33,397 nucleotides of DNA from Akkermansia muciniphila (GCA_945874745.1 CAMCIN010000010.1:1-33397); one strand, 5' to 3'; positions 14,501 to 26,200 are shown, counted from the stretch's first letter. The notes: generated by a model not told the origin, from the letters alone. Translations and numbers: made by a program.

Positions 14501-16670
14501 CCAACTGCGGTTCCACTGTGAGCCGAACAGGGACACTGTTTTGCAGCTCCGACGCAGCCCGAAGCTCCACCCGGTAATCACCTGTGTCGGTCAATTTAGC
14601 TGAGGAAAACCTCAGGATCGCCGAGGTTCCGCCGCTCAGGAGCACGTTGTTCCTATACCACTGAAAAGTAGTGTTGCTCGGCCCCTGCCAAACGACTTCC
14701 AAGGCCACCGCCGTTCCCACCACAACCGTTGCAGCCCGAGGAGCGCTGAGGATCGCCAGTTGCGTGCTGGTACCTACCGTCGCCGTCCCCGAGGTGACAG
14801 TCCCGGATGTGTTGCTAGCCTCAACCGTGTACACTCCCCCCCCGGCAGCACCCGAAGCCATTGTGTAGGAGGCTCCCGTGGCTCCCGAAATCGCCACTCC
14901 GTCACGATACCACTGATAGGAAAGGGTCCCCGGACCGACGGTAGTCGCCGTCAGCGTCAAAGGAGCTGTACCCCCCACCGGATGCGAAAGAAACACAGGC
15001 AACCCGGAGGGCGTCCCCTTGATTACGGTGTTGAGGAACGGATCCACCGCGTAAACCGTCCCTTCCGCGTCCACCGTCAGCGCTCGGGGAGCTGCGAAAT
15101 AGTCCACCGCGGCAGTTAAGTTTACCGGCAGACCGCTCGCCGGCGTGCTCAGGCTGACATCCCCCAGCAACTGCACAGTGCTTTCCGTAGCCGCGTACAG
15201 GTTGCTTCCAGCGCCCAACGCCAGATCCGTAATCGGAAAGGGATAGGGGCCGTAGTTTGTGGCAGTAAAAGTTCCGGTGGTGAGGCGCGAGAAAACCTTG
15301 AATTCAGCGCCTTCGTACGCAGCGGCGAAGATTTTTCCACTGCTGTCCAACGCCATCGCCATCGGCACTGGTTGCGTGCCCGTGTACGCCTCGGGCAGTT
15401 CACCAAAGAGAAGTGTGAACTGCGTTTTGCTCACCACTTTCCGGATGGACGAATCATCGAGCACATACAGACCGCCGCTCGGGTCCAGTGCGACCTTCCA
15501 CGGTGTGTTGAGTCCGCCAGTCACTCCAAACTGACCGGCCACTCCCGCCACCGTGCTCACACTGGCGGAGGAGAGCCCGGGACTGGTTAGCTTCCGGACC
15601 GTGTTAGTGTTGGGCTCGGCAATGTAAACCGCCCCCGCCTTGTCCACGGCAATCCCCTGCGGAGAATCCAACCGTGCTGTGCTCAGCGCGCTGCCATCTA
15701 CACTGCCCTGGCCCTGTGCGCCGAGCGATCCCGCAACAGTCGTCACCACCCCGGTTTGCGTGACCTTGCGAATCGCATGGTTGTTTGTGTCCGCCACGTA
15801 GATGTTCCCCAGTCCGTCCATGGCAATGGAGGACGGATTGTTGAACTGCGCCGCAAGCCCTGTACCGTTTACACTGCCTGGCAGACCGCTCCCCGCCAGG
15901 GTAGTCCAATCGTAGGTAGCCTTCTGCAGATTTGGGGCCACTTTTGTGGCCACTCCCACGTAGGCTGGAGTGCTGTAGACCTCCCCGAAGGAATTGCGCA
16001 CGACAACGTCGTAACGCCCCGCGTTGACAGTGCCCACCGCCGATAGCAGATAGCTCGCCCCTGTCGCGCCCGCAATGGCCACCCCGTTTCTGCGCCATTG
16101 GTAAGTCACTCCACTTTCCCCCGCGGTCACCCGCAGTGTGTAGGGCAATCCCGTTTTGACGCTTCCTCCCGACGGGTTCTCGATGATGTAAGCCCCGCCT
16201 TCCACCACTGTAAGCCACGCCCGCGTACTGGTCACGCTCCCTCCGTCTCCAGTGACGACCACATCGTAACCCGCGGTCCCCCCATAATTCTCGTCACTTT
16301 GCACGGTTGCGTCGATCCTGTAGGTCGCCGAGGTTGCGCCAGCCAGCGCGACGCCGTTTTTGCGCCACTGGTAGCGTAACGTCCCCCCTCCCGCGGCCAC
16401 CACGCTGAAAACCGCCGGGAAACCCGCCGTCACCTTCACCTCCACGGGCTGCACGGTGATCACGGGCAACTCCGCCGACACCGCGGCAGCCATCGCCGAA
16501 ACCACCAGCATCGAGGCTACCTTTACCGGACTGAAATTCTCCCTTGCGCCCGGAGACCAAGCAAAGCCGCGGGAAACCAGCGAACTCCAAAGACAAAAGA
16601 CCGCCACAACGAAAGAAACGTGGCGGGAGACAGCGCGGCTACGGACGGCGAATGCGAGTTGGGTAGTCAT
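11529..16670 (-). CDS. Secreted Ig-like/NHL beta-propeller protein (1,713 aa)
   Basis: N-terminal hydrophobic stretches (about residues 17-33 and 52-66) indicate export; cleavage after AAAVSA fits the second. Modules in order: two Ig-like domains (about 71-241, with YQWRKNGV and YQWRRNGV); six NHL blades (about 249-560, e.g. GLGNIYVADTNNHAIRKVT) expected to form a six-bladed propeller; one Ig (561-635); three tandem 85-residue Ig repeats (636-890, LAILSAP.., LAILREP.., LAIRKGP..); three more Ig domains (894-1152); and a roughly 560-residue C-terminal region shared with the downstream giant. It probably acts outside the cytoplasm in adhesion or ligand binding; no catalytic motif is seen. Start choice: ATG 16668-16670 is used; GTG 16697 adds nine residues, while ATG 16511 has AAAGG at 8 nt and starts just before a hydrophobic signal-like segment, so it is a real alternative. 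No LPxTG, PEP-CTERM or C-terminal membrane anchor is seen. Confidence 0.93.
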   Translation of the reverse strand: MTTQLAFAVRSRAVSRHVSFVVAVFCLWSSLVSRGFAWSPGARENFSPVKVASMLVVSAMAAAVSAELPVITVQPVEVKVTAGFPAVFSVVAAGGGTLRYQWRKNGVALAGATSATYRIDATVQSDENYGGTAGYDVVVTGDGGSVTSTRAWLTVVEGGAYIIENPSGGSVKTGLPYTLRVTAGESGVTYQWRRNGVAIAGATGASYLLSAVGTVNAGRYDVVVRNSFGEVYSTPAYVGVATKVAPNLQKATYDWTTLAGSGLPGSVNGTGLAAQFNNPSSIAMDGLGNIYVADTNNHAIRKVTQTGVVTTVAGSLGAQGQGSVDGSALSTARLDSPQGIAVDKAGAVYIAEPNTNTVRKLTSPGLSSASVSTVAGVAGQFGVTGGLNTPWKVALDPSGGLYVLDDSSIRKVVSKTQFTLLFGELPEAYTGTQPVPMAMALDSSGKIFAAAYEGAEFKVFSRLTTGTFTATNYGPYPFPITDLALGAGSNLYAATESTVQLLGDVSLSTPASGLPVNLTAAVDYFAAPRALTVDAEGTVYAVDPFLNTVIKGTPSGLPVFLSHPVGGTAPLTLTATTVGPGTLSYQWYRDGVAISGATGASYTMASGAAGGGVYTVEASNTSGTVTSGTATVGTSTQLAILSAPRAATVVVGTAVALEVVWQGPSNTTFQWYRNNVLLSGGTSAILRFSSAKLTDTGDYRVELRAASELQNSVPVRLTVEPQLAILREPQSATVLAGTSAALEVGWEGPGSTTLQWYRNGVALSGGTSAILRFPSAKVADTDVYQVELLAGVTLRTSAPVRFTVEPQLAIRKGPQAATLVAGTSAALEVDWDGPSTTTVQWYRNNVALSGGTLAVYRLSPVRATDAGLYRVELKAGSVLQAGTASITVNTPVSIFNQPEKEVAVAVGKPFNLTVSATGTAQLTYQWYKNEVPINGGTAATYRVQATTNSDAGTYKVEVRNVVGPVFSDSSVVSILTPPEIKSEPTVRSEVKIGDTLTFSVDAGGSQPLVYQWRKDGVPSSGGTAATLELRNVQEKDAGFYDVLVSNALGSVTSRAAQLVVNLPPRILTQPPASISVTVDAKVSLGVAVSGTGPFSYKWYLMEGGGSTLVGTGSTYSVPTSRTGSAQYFVEVRNPFYPTAEQSRVTTLTISPGRGISVLGNPDPVKATNVIRGTATSVRVSVDLNPPDALRTTYKLVRASGVETGISGIVPANGQIDVPLRSLTADGFYRVVLSREYADGEVIGGVVTADFEVRLKTLEDAAGTYELLLADEEGLVGDGAAYRGMLVATVSKTGAVSGRVLYNEAAPLETAPETDLAPIGTERAYVAVVRSFSSSFTPSAENPARLVCTPKLGVGTQANRQALTLELDFSTATFELSAFVRDWVSVPPYLGEAGCKSEGNGAVRGLTKLTGVPVESGTVDFGSLEGRYAIGSDFTIESGSGPGLDNNATLLAQVLKTGKVLWTSRLSGSTGSGSATLSTTSADAARVQIYQGRTSSTSKFLSTTSLLGQLRFQLVSVGTVWSAGVATAHGDDRLERQSCYVSKISGKPVFDNGFDFAGLETAGFRWSGAQAVDFQNGTSCRWPSPTALGLKTFFNSGSGIPVAEIPPLYLTAEDPVLGDIYVWTVAMSATGTVRVANYTSTVQPTLTFRFDKTRGEWAGSFVSPGTRLRCNLVGVVARPSDEEPLRGAGWVDTGVLPATRTGGWRLELLPPEAQ
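13995..14764 (-). repeat. Three tandem Ig-domain repeats, period about 255 nt
   Basis: Three consecutive 85-codon units within the 1,713-residue protein begin near 14757, 14502 and 14247. Each contains the core (T/F)xQWYRNx(V)xLSGGT and a Val-Glu-Pro-Gln-like linker. DNA conservation around the ccgctcagg and gcgctggtacctgcca segments shows they arose by duplication. The downstream giant has only one equivalent unit (about 19210-19460). Confidence 0.8.
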
Positions 16671-16732
16671 CAGGGGATCTGTTTGGGGAACACTCACAAG
16701 TCAGAATCGCGGGGGGAAGCCCGTGTACTTTA

Positions 16733-16741
16733 TTTATACCA
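16733..16741 (-). promoter_or_regulatory. Extended -10 promoter for the 1,713-residue protein gene
   Basis: The minus strand reads TGGTATAAA, an extended -10 with 5/6 match in the hexamer, and lies in the AT-richest part of this gap. Predicted transcription from about 16726 leaves a leader of about 30-55 nt to the GTG/ATG starts. No convincing -35 is seen. Confidence 0.4.
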
Positions 16742-16884
16742 CCTCCAACAGAGCAACACCCGCGCCATTTTGCCACCAACCTAATCCGGCAACCATTGCG
16801 GCCCCCATTTGCCTACAGGCCCATCCTGAAACTGTGCGATTAACGGTGTCACTTCCCGCTGATTCCTCAGCGGCCAGGGGGTTC

Positions 16885-16960
16885 ATCCGAAGATGATCCA
16901 GAGGTTCGCAGATGCTGGTTACTGTTTTTTTGTCCTCTGTTAAATCTGAAAGCTGCGGAG
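16885..16960 (+). repeat. Dispersed repeat, copy R2
   Basis: Copy in the 611-bp gap between the two giant genes (16671-17281). It aligns with R4 over cagatg(c/c)tg.ttactg...ttaaatct...tgcgg. The rest of this gap holds a second shared block (17014-17036) and copy R3. A minus-strand frame of 129 codons across R2 is not a convincing gene. Confidence 0.6.
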
Positions 16961-17013
16961 ACATTCTTAATCTGTTACGCAGCCGTCCCAAAGGGATTAA
17001 GCTGCTCGCGGAG

Positions 17014-17036
17014 GGCTCCTCGCTAATTTCAGTGGG
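17014..17036 (+). repeat. Second shared intergenic block, copy 1
   Basis: A 23-nt block (ggctcctcgct ... tttcagtggg) recurs at 30211-30233 with two mismatches, both times in a gap that also carries the dispersed repeat. It may be part of a longer, decayed mobile or repeat unit. Confidence 0.55.
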
Positions 17037-17157
17037 AAAGAGGTTCTGGGAGGTGGAACATGAAACTTCAAGAAACGGCTTGAGGATTGAATGAATTTCA
17101 CTCTGGAGGTCGTAGTGTGCCACTCCGTCGACTCTCCTAAGTAAAGCCTGGCCCTCT

Positions 17158-17248
17158 CATTCAGAAAACTATCCGGAGATTCCTCAGATTTAGCGGATGA
17201 GCGGAACCCACAAAAACATCTGTGGAAATCTGAGTCATCTGCGGATAC
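17158..17248 (-). repeat. Dispersed repeat, copy R3
   Basis: This is nearly the reverse complement of R5 across its whole length: the cctcagatttagc, acatctgtgg and tgagtcatctgcggata blocks match. It begins cattcagaaa like R1. It lies immediately downstream of the large giant gene's stop, before the promoter region of the smaller giant. Confidence 0.75.
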
Positions 17249-17281
17249 CTGCCCGTTTTCCTGAGAGGCGCGAAGAGTGCC

Positions 17282-20200
17282 TCAGGGAACCTGGGGGGGA
17301 GGAAGCAGTTCGAGTCTCCACCCCCCTGTCCGGGTCGAAGGAAGGGCCCCTGTCTCGACCCACCCGGCACCCCGGAGCGAATCGTCCAAGGGACGAGCAA
17401 CCACTCCGTACAGGTTGCAACGCAACTTCGTACCCGGTGAAACAAACGAACCGGTCCACTCTCCCCGGGTTTTGTCGAACCGGAATGTCAAAGTCGGCTG
17501 TGGCGACGAGGACGCGTTGTTCGCCACCCGGACCGTCCCGGTAGGCGATAGAGTCACCGGCCAAACGTAGGTCTCCTCTCCCACCGGATCCTTCGCCGTG
17601 AGATCAAAGGTACGATTGCCTTCGGGCGGTTCACCGCTTCCCAAATGGAAAAACGCCTTCAGATCATTCGCAGCGGTGCCCGGCCAGCGGCAACTGGTCC
17701 CATTTTGAAAATCCAGCACCTGCACGCCCGACCACCTGAAAGCGGGGGTTTCGACGTTATCCAAATAGAAGCCGTCATCAAAAATCGGCGTCCCGCCACT
17801 CTTGGAGACATAACAAGACTGCCGTTCCAACTTGTCATCCCCATTGGCAGTCAACACACCCGCACTCCAAGCGGTGCCTCCGGAAACAACCTGAAACCGG
17901 AGTTGGCCGAGAAGGCTCGTGGTGGAGAGGATTTTGGAAGTCGAGGAGGTCCTCCCTTGGTAGATCTGCGCAACCGCAGAATCGGCGGCGGTGGTGCTCA
18001 ACGTCGCGGAACCACTTCCTGTGGAACCGCTCAGACGGGATGCCCATAAGACCTTGCCAGTCTTGAGCACCTGCGCGAGAAGCGTCGCATTGTTGCTCAC
18101 GCCCGGGCCGCTTTCATCCTCAGGGGAAAAATCGGAGCCAATTACATACCGCCCCTCCAAAGATCCGAAGCCCGCAGTGCCAGACTCGACGGGCACCACA
18201 CTGAGCTTGGTGAGTCCTCGCACCGCACCAAACCCTTGGCTCACGCAGCCTTCTTCGTCCACATCCAACGGAACCGACACCCGGTCGCGTACCACAGCAC
18301 TCAGCTCGAATGTGGCAGCCGAAAAATCCAACTCCAACGCAAGCCCCTGCCTGTTAGCCTGCGTCCCGACCCCAAGTTTGGGGGTACAAACCAACTTGGC
18401 CGGATCCTCGGCAGAGGGTGTGAATGAGGAGGAAAAGGAGCGCACTACCGCCACGTAAGCCCGCTCGGTTCCGGTCGCCTCCTCCAGGGGAGCCGCCTCG
18501 TTGTACAAGACCCTGCCCGACACTGCCCCCGTCTTACTCACCGTTGCGATTAACAACCCACGGTAGGTCGCGTTGTCTCCCACCGCCCCATTGGAGTCAC
18601 TCAGCAACAGTTCGTAAGTGCCAGCGGCCTCTTCAAGCGTCCTCAACTCAACGACAAAGGCGGACGTCGTTACGCCGCTGATGACCTCCCCATCCACGTA
18701 TTCCCGAGACAGCACCACGCTGTAAGAGCCACCCGCCGTCAGGCTCCTTAGGGGAACCTCAATTTGCCCGCTCGCCGGAACAATTCCCGAAATCCCGGTC
18801 TCCGCACCCGAAGATCTCACCAGTTTGTAGCTGGTTCGCAACGCGTCAGGCGGATTTGCATCCACGCTCAGCTTTAACGTTGCCGCAGTTCCCCTGATGA
18901 TACTTGTGGGCCTTTCGGGATAGGGATTTTTCAGCACCGAGATTCCGCGGGTGGAGACCGTGACGGTCGCAGTCTCGCTGGAAATTACTCCCACAACATT
19001 TGCTACCTCAACCCGGTAGCTCCCGGTGTCAGAGTCAGTCGCCGCCCCCACACTGTAGGTCGAAGCGGTCGCGCCATTGAGCGGAACCCCATTTTTAAAC
19101 CACCGGTACGTCAGAGGCGCTGTTCCAGTGGCAGACACCGATAAGCTGAACGGTTTTCCAAACGGAACGACGTCCCTTTTCTCCGGTTGGCTGGTTATCG
19201 AAACGGGAGTGTTCACCGTGAGCCTCACTGTCGCGCTGGTAAGCGAAACGGTTCCGGCCTGAAGCGCCACGCGATAGTCACCTTGATCCGCACTTTTCAC
19301 CGCTGAAAAATTCAGACTCGGCGAGGTCCCACCAGCCACTGCCACACTATTGCGATACCACTGGAATGTGGTGTTGCTCGGCCCCCGCCAACCGACCTGC
19401 AGGGCCACCGGAGTTCCCTCAACAACCGATGCCGCCAGAGGCTCACTCAGGATTGCCAACTGCGTATCCACCACCGTCGCTGATTCGGAGGTCACGGTAC
19501 CAGCGGCGTTGCTGGCTTCCACCATGTAAACTCCCCCGCGCGCGCTCCCTGGCGCCATGGTATACGAGGCCCCTGTCGCACCGGGAACTGCTGCTCCGTC
19601 ACGGTACCATTGATAAGACACCGTGCCCGCTCCAATCGCGACAGCCGAAAGAGTCAGGGGAACACCGTGAACTCCCGTAGCACCAGCAGGATGCAATAGA
19701 AATGCCGGCAACCCCGTGGGGGTCCCTTTGACCACCGCATTCAGAGAGTCGATCACCGCATAGACAGACCCATCCTCGTCCACCGTCAGTCCACTAGGAG
19801 AGAACTGCGAGTAATCACCGTCCAAATACACATAGGCGTTCAAGCTCACCGGAACCCCGGCTGGGGGAAAGCTCTGACTGAGGTCTCCCAATAAGTACAC
19901 ACCCTCCTCCATTGCTGCGAAGAGATTGTTGCCGGCCCCGAAGGCAAGGTCTCGAATCGAAGGATACGGTCCGTAGTTCGTATTCCGGGAATAAATATTA
20001 CCGTCGCTCAGCGCAGCGTACAGCGTGCCGGTGCGATCCAAGGTCATGGCCGTCGGCCCAATCTCAGTGTAGTCCAAGCTGCCGTGCACCACTGTGAATT
20101 TGCCGGCACTCTCAACCTTCCTGATGGACGTCTGATCCATAAAGTAGACCGCACTGTTGGGGTCCACCTCTACTCTGATTGGTCCATTTCCGTCGGGCGG

Positions 20201-23200
20201 TTCCCCTGGCACCCCTGCCACCGTCGTCACGGCTGCCGTGGGCTGCCCCGGATTGGTCAACTTGCGAATCGTGTTATTAAATTGATCAGCGATGTAGACA
20301 GCACCCGACTTATCCACGACAACTCCGGTGGGATAACTGAACCGGGCCGTGCTCAGAGCGTTGCCATTCGCAAAGCCCCCCTCCGCACCGGCCAACCCAG
20401 CCACAGTGCTCACCACTCCGGACCGGGTGACCCTCCGGATCACATGATTTTCTGTGTCCGCCACGTAAAGGTTTCCAAGCCCGTCCATCGCTATGGAGGA
20501 AGGTCGGTTAAATGAAGCCGCCCTGCCCGTGCCGTCCGCACTGCTCCCTTCCCCGTTGCCTCCGGCCAGAATTTCCCATTGGTAAGTGATCTCCTGTAGG
20601 TTCAGAGCCACCTTCGGCGACGTGCCAACATACGCCGGAGCGCTGATCACCTCTTTTCCATCCCAGTCTTTGATCGCTACATCATAACGCCCGACATCCG
20701 TCGCGCGGAAGGATGGCAAAATCAGCGTTCGTCCCGTTCCTCCGGAGATCGGAACCCCATTCTTGCGCCATTGAAAGGTGGTATCTGGGTCATCAACCAA
20801 CACGCGCAAGCTATAGAACGCCCCCAGCTTGACAGTGCTCCCAACCGGGTTCTCGCGCACATAGACGCCCCCCTCAACCACCGTCAACCCCACCCGCGTG
20901 CTGGTCACGCTTCCCACATCTCCAGTCACCACGACGTCGTAACCAACCCCACTCACGGCCTCATCCGTTTTCTGAGTCTCCTCGATCCGATAGGTGGCCT
21001 CGGTGGCGTCCGCAATCGGCACTCCATTCTTGCGCCACTGATACCGCAACGTCCCGCCGCCCGTGGCCACGACGCTAAAGACCGCAGGCGCCCACTCCGC
21101 AACTTTCACTTCGAGCGGTTGCAACCGAAGGACCGGCGGCGATCCTGTCGCAATTTCCAAAGTCACGGTAGCTGTGGACACACCACCGGCGTTGGCCGCC
21201 CCAATGGTAATCGCGCTCGTGCCAACCGCAACCGGCGTTCCGGAAATCAGACCCGTGCTGGCGTAGAGGGAAAGCCCGGTGGGAAGTCCCGAGGCGGTGA
21301 ATGAGGTCGGGTTGTTCGTCGCGGCGATCTGATAACTGAAAGCGGCCCCCACCACTCCTCCTGCCAATGTGCCGCTCGTAATTACTGGCCGTGCCTGCGC
21401 GACGAGCAGCGTCAACGTAGCGCTTCCAGTGCCGGCCACATTTGTGGCCCCCAACGTCACCGTGCTCTGTCCCGCTGTCGTGGGCGTGCCGGAGATCACA
21501 CCCGTGCTCGCGTTCACGCTCAGCCCCGCAGGCAGCCCGCTCGCACTAAAGGAGCCCAGGCTGTTTGTCGCCGTGATCTGATAACTGAAAGCAGACCCGA
21601 CCGTCCCTCCTGCCGATGTGCCGCTCGTGATTACTGGCCGTGCCTGCGCGACGAGCAGCGTCAACGTAGCGCTTCCAGTGCCGGCCAAATTTGTGGCCCC
21701 CAACGTCACCGTGCTCTGTCCCGCTGTCGTGGGCGTGCCGGAGATCACACCCGTGCTCGCGTTCACGCTTAGCCCCGCAGGCAATCCGCTCGCACTGAAG
21801 GACGCCGGGTCGTTGGTCGCGGTGACTTGGTAGCTGAAGGCCGCCCCGATCGTACCAGAGGCGGCAGTCGCGCTGGTCAGGACCGGTCTGCTCGGAAGAT
21901 TGTTCACCGCCAGTACTGCATTTCCACTGGTCACGCCTCCAGAAGCGTTGCCCACCACCACGCTGTAGGTTCCCGCGTCCGAGAGTTGCGCCGAGCCGAT
22001 CGAATACATGGCGCTTGTCCCTCCAGTGATGTTCACGCCGTTCTTGCGCCACTGGTAGCCGAGTCCGGTTCCCGTCGCAGACACACTGAACGTGGCAACA
22101 CTCCCCGTCCCCACCGTCAGTCCCACAGGCTGGGTTGTAATAACCGGGACATCCAACAGCGTGTTCACCAACCGGAAATCATCCACCCAAAGCTGTCCCT
22201 CAGAAACCGGCCCATAATAGGTGTTCGCAAGCAAACCCACGGCGATTTCCCTCGTAGTAGTCGAATCCAGAATAAGCTCACTCAGGGGCGTACTCCGCAA
22301 AAACTTCCAATTCGTTCCCAATCCTGTGTCGTCGTACCAGGACTCGAACTTCTCCGCTCCCGCCCGGTAAATCACCCGCAGGCGGAACTCCACCAGAGAA
22401 GACTTTGCAACCACCTGACCCTCGGAAGGATCCGCGCCGGGACTAAACCCATACTGAAACCTCCCGTTCACCGGAGCAGAGTCGGTTCTGGCAAACTCCA
22501 CGCTAAAATTATTGTACGCGCCCGCACCGGAAACCGCCCTTGCGTCCGCCACGACCAACTGGATGCTGGACCCGCCGCCCGAGGAGTATGGGACGGCATT
22601 GCGCCCGCGCACTTCCACCGACCAGTCCACGTTGGCCGTCGGTCGGCCATTCCAAACGAGGTAGGCATTCTGCTCCGCGGTGGAACTCCCTGTGACTAAG
22701 AAACTCGCGTGCCCGTTCGCAGCCGCCACAGTCATGGTCCCGTGGTTGGCCTGCACGGCGGTCCACTGCGTCGAACTGAGCGCTGAGGTAAAGCTGTCGC
22801 TCCCATAGGTGCTGGCGGCGATCGTGAGAAACAGCGACGCGGTCCCCGTCCCAACTGTATTGACGGCCCCCAAGGTGACCGTGCTCTGGCCCGCCGTCGT
22901 GGGTGTGCCGGAGATGACCCCCCTCGTGTCCACGCTCAGGCCCGCAGGCAGTCCGCTCGCGCTAAAAGAAGTCGGGCTGTTTGTCGCCGTAATCTGGTAG
23001 CGGAAGGCCGTCCCTAAGGTGCCGCTCACTGCCAACGCGCTGTTCACAACCGGAGCAGGCGCCACAGGAAGGACCTTCACGAGGGGCGAGTCGAGCACCC
23101 CGCCGAACATATCCTCTGCCGAGATCGAAAACGCCAGGGAACCCCCACTCATGCCGGAGAGCGGCACGGCGGCACGCCACTTGTAGCGTCGCGTGCCATC

Positions 23201-26200
23201 CGCTGCGGGGATGAGTTCCTCCAAATCCGACTCAAAAACCTGTTTCGCCCCGTCCGGCCCCACGGCCACCGTGACGCGGCGCACCCCGGCCGCGTCCTGC
23301 ACCGTTCCATCCAGGCTCACCCAGCCATCATACGAGCTCAAGACCGTTACCGGGCTCATTTCCAGCACTGGTGGAGTGGAGTCCGCACGCGTCCCCAGAG
23401 CCTCCGTCCATTTTGGCTCGGCGACGATCATCGCCTCCTCAAGCCCAGCCACATCATCGAGAGTCAGAGAAGGAAACATGCTCTGCAAAAGCGCCCGGTT
23501 GATAGAATTCCGCTGGTAGAGGTTCCGGCTAAACTTGGGCAGGTCACTCCTCCAGCCCGGCGCGTGCTGGAAAAAGGCGTGGGGGGAAGCGGTCAGGCTG
23601 AACCCATCGGTAGTTTGCAAGGTGCGGCGCCCGGCCACAGCATCGGCCGCGTTGATGGACTCCAGTGTCTTGTTGACGGCGTTGCGGAATTCCCGTTCAG
23701 CATCGCGATTTTCTACCGTTTCGAGCCGCGCAATGCCGATGCTTTGGTCCTGCCGCTGCCCCAGCGCAGGGGTGCCCGCAGGATTCGCAAAGTCCGAAAA
23801 CACCTTGTACCGTTCCAGCGCCTGCTTGAAGCGGGAGACAAACTCGGCCTGCGCCGCCGGACCGGTTGTCGAAGCCGTCAAGAGGAGCGGGTATTTTGCC
23901 AGCAACGACTCGATCGAGAGCCGCCCGTTTTTGCCGTCCAACTGCAGGACGGCTAGGTCCACGTCGGTGTTTTGGGCTTCGAGCCATTTGACGGCGGCCA
24001 GTACAACATTGAGGAACGCGCGCAACACTTGCACATCGCCGTAATCGACGACGGCGCCTTCGCCCTGAAGTCCTAGCTCATAGGGACCGAAGGAGGTGAG
24101 AAATCCCGTGTCGGTGACCTTGGCGAGATTCGCCTCTGCCGCGGCAATTTTGGGGTAAAGCGTGCCCACCAGCCAAGCGCGTACCGGCGCGCTCAGCGCT
24201 CCTTTTGGAAAGCCATCGGCGCTCCATCGAAGCGTGGAATTGAGAGGATCGGCGCTCCCCGTAAATCCGAGTGCAGCAAGGTTGGTGGCGACGCCGGGAT
24301 CAGACCAGAGGTTGTACAGATCCAAGGCGGAGCGCAGAAACAAGGCAGCGCCATCCACTGGGTTTGCCGCCAGAGCCAGATTCAGCTGAGCAGATGCTGT
24401 CGAAAAATTCCGGGCGTTGAGCTCCTTACGAGCCTCTTTGACATTGGCGGAATCCACCACAGCCGCAGTCACACGGCCGCGGATGGCTGCCTTTCCGGAA
24501 ACCGCCTGCACCCAGTAGGAGCCCGCATTCCCCGGCACCGCCGAAATGGCCAGCTCTGGGGAGGTTCCCCCCGGCACGGCCACCCCGTTCTTGTACCACT
24601 GGTATGAGACGGTCGAACCTCCCGCGTTGATCCCGCCCTGCAGCCGCAAGCTGCCCCCGCTGACGGCAACCACAGAGGGCTGTCCGGACTGCGACCAGGA
24701 ATAAAAGGAGGCCACGGAGGTTGCGGTAGAGGCTCCGCGTGTGACAGTCAGATTATACGCTCCGAGACCGTCCGCCGGCATTGGATCAAAGCTCAAAGGC
24801 ACGGGAATTCCGCTTACGGGCGAGGGGAGGCCCCAGTCAGCATTTACCCCGGCCTGAACCGGTTCCGGCGCGTAGGTCATCCGCCAGTCCTGCCAAGGAT
24901 TTGAAAGGTCTCGCGGCGTGTAGTTGCCGATCTGGCCGAAATTGTTCCAACCCCACATCCACAGCACGCCGTCGGCGCCTACCGCGCCAAAGGAATAGCC
25001 GCCGGCAGCCGTTGAAATTATGCTGGGAGACACCGCCTTGGCAGAACTCCAGTCATCCCCGATTTCAAACAGCGTGCCATCGGGCCGCGTGCCAAGAACT
25101 GAGTATTCGGCAACGGCTACAGCCGTCCAACGAGCGTCTTGTGGTCCAACGCGGCGCGGAGTCATCTGGCCACCCCATCCGTAACTGTTCCAATCCAGGT
25201 CCGGAAAGAAGTTGGGAGCGAAGCCCCAAGCCCAGAGCGTTCCGTCCTTTTTGACAGCCGCAGAAAGAACGTTGCTCCACGTGTCTGAGCTGCACGTGGC
25301 GACGGTCAGCCAGTCTTTGTCGGTTCCCAACTGTGCGGGGGAGGACACGGTGCCGTAGTAGCCCCAGCCCAGGCCCAGGTGGCCATTTGCGTTGTCTCCC
25401 CACGCCCAAAGGGTGCCGTCGCGCTTGATGGCAAAGTTCATCCGGGCGCCGCGGCCAAGTCCCGCCGCCATCTCAGCCCAATCGCTTCCGGAATCCACGG
25501 GCGTCCCGGTCCCGTCGGACCATACAAAGAGCCTGCCGCCCCGGGTCAGCACTAGCGCGTGATTGTCCGAAGCGGAAACGCGGGCCCATGTCTGACTCGT
25601 GGCGGTCAAACCAGTCAACGCAGTCAGTTGCTCGAAAGTTCCAAATGGTGAACGTCCCGAAACCCAGAGAGACCCACTCCGGGTCAATGCGACCGTGTAA
25701 CTTCTCCCACAGCTCACCGAAGCCCAGTTTGAGCCGTTGCCTACTCTTTGGGGAAACTGACGGGCGGTGCCGGCACCAAGTTGGCCGTCGGAATTAGAGC
25801 CCCAGGTCCAGAGAGTGCCGTCCTGTTTGATCGCCGCCGTGTGGTAGCCTCCGATACTCACGGAGGCCCAATCATCCACCGCAGACGCGGTTCCAGCCTG
25901 AAGCGATGCGCCGTTGCGCCTCCAGGTGAACTGAAGCGTGCCCGACGTAGGCACCACAACAGCCATCGCCCCCGCTCCCCCAGCGACAATCTCCCGCGCC
26001 CGCTCGGGCACCACCGGCAGGACTGCGGCTGCGGCTGCGCTCAGTGTGACCGCTGCCGAGGTCGTGGTGACATTGCCCGAAAAATCCCACGCGCTCGCAG
26101 CGATTGTTCCCGCACCCACAACCGCGGGCAGCTGGGCCGTCCAGTCATAAACGCGAGCTGCAGCTCCCGTTGCGGGAGCCCGTTCCACAACCCTCGCCAC

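Noticed and set aside
16734-17123. 129-codon minus-strand frame between the giant genes
   Set aside because: It overlaps dispersed repeat R2 and the predicted promoter of the smaller giant and has no domain or supporting context.
17261-17285. Hairpin overlapping the large giant's stop codon as a terminator
   Set aside because: A stem can be drawn, but it includes the stop codon and is not followed by a U-tract on the minus strand.
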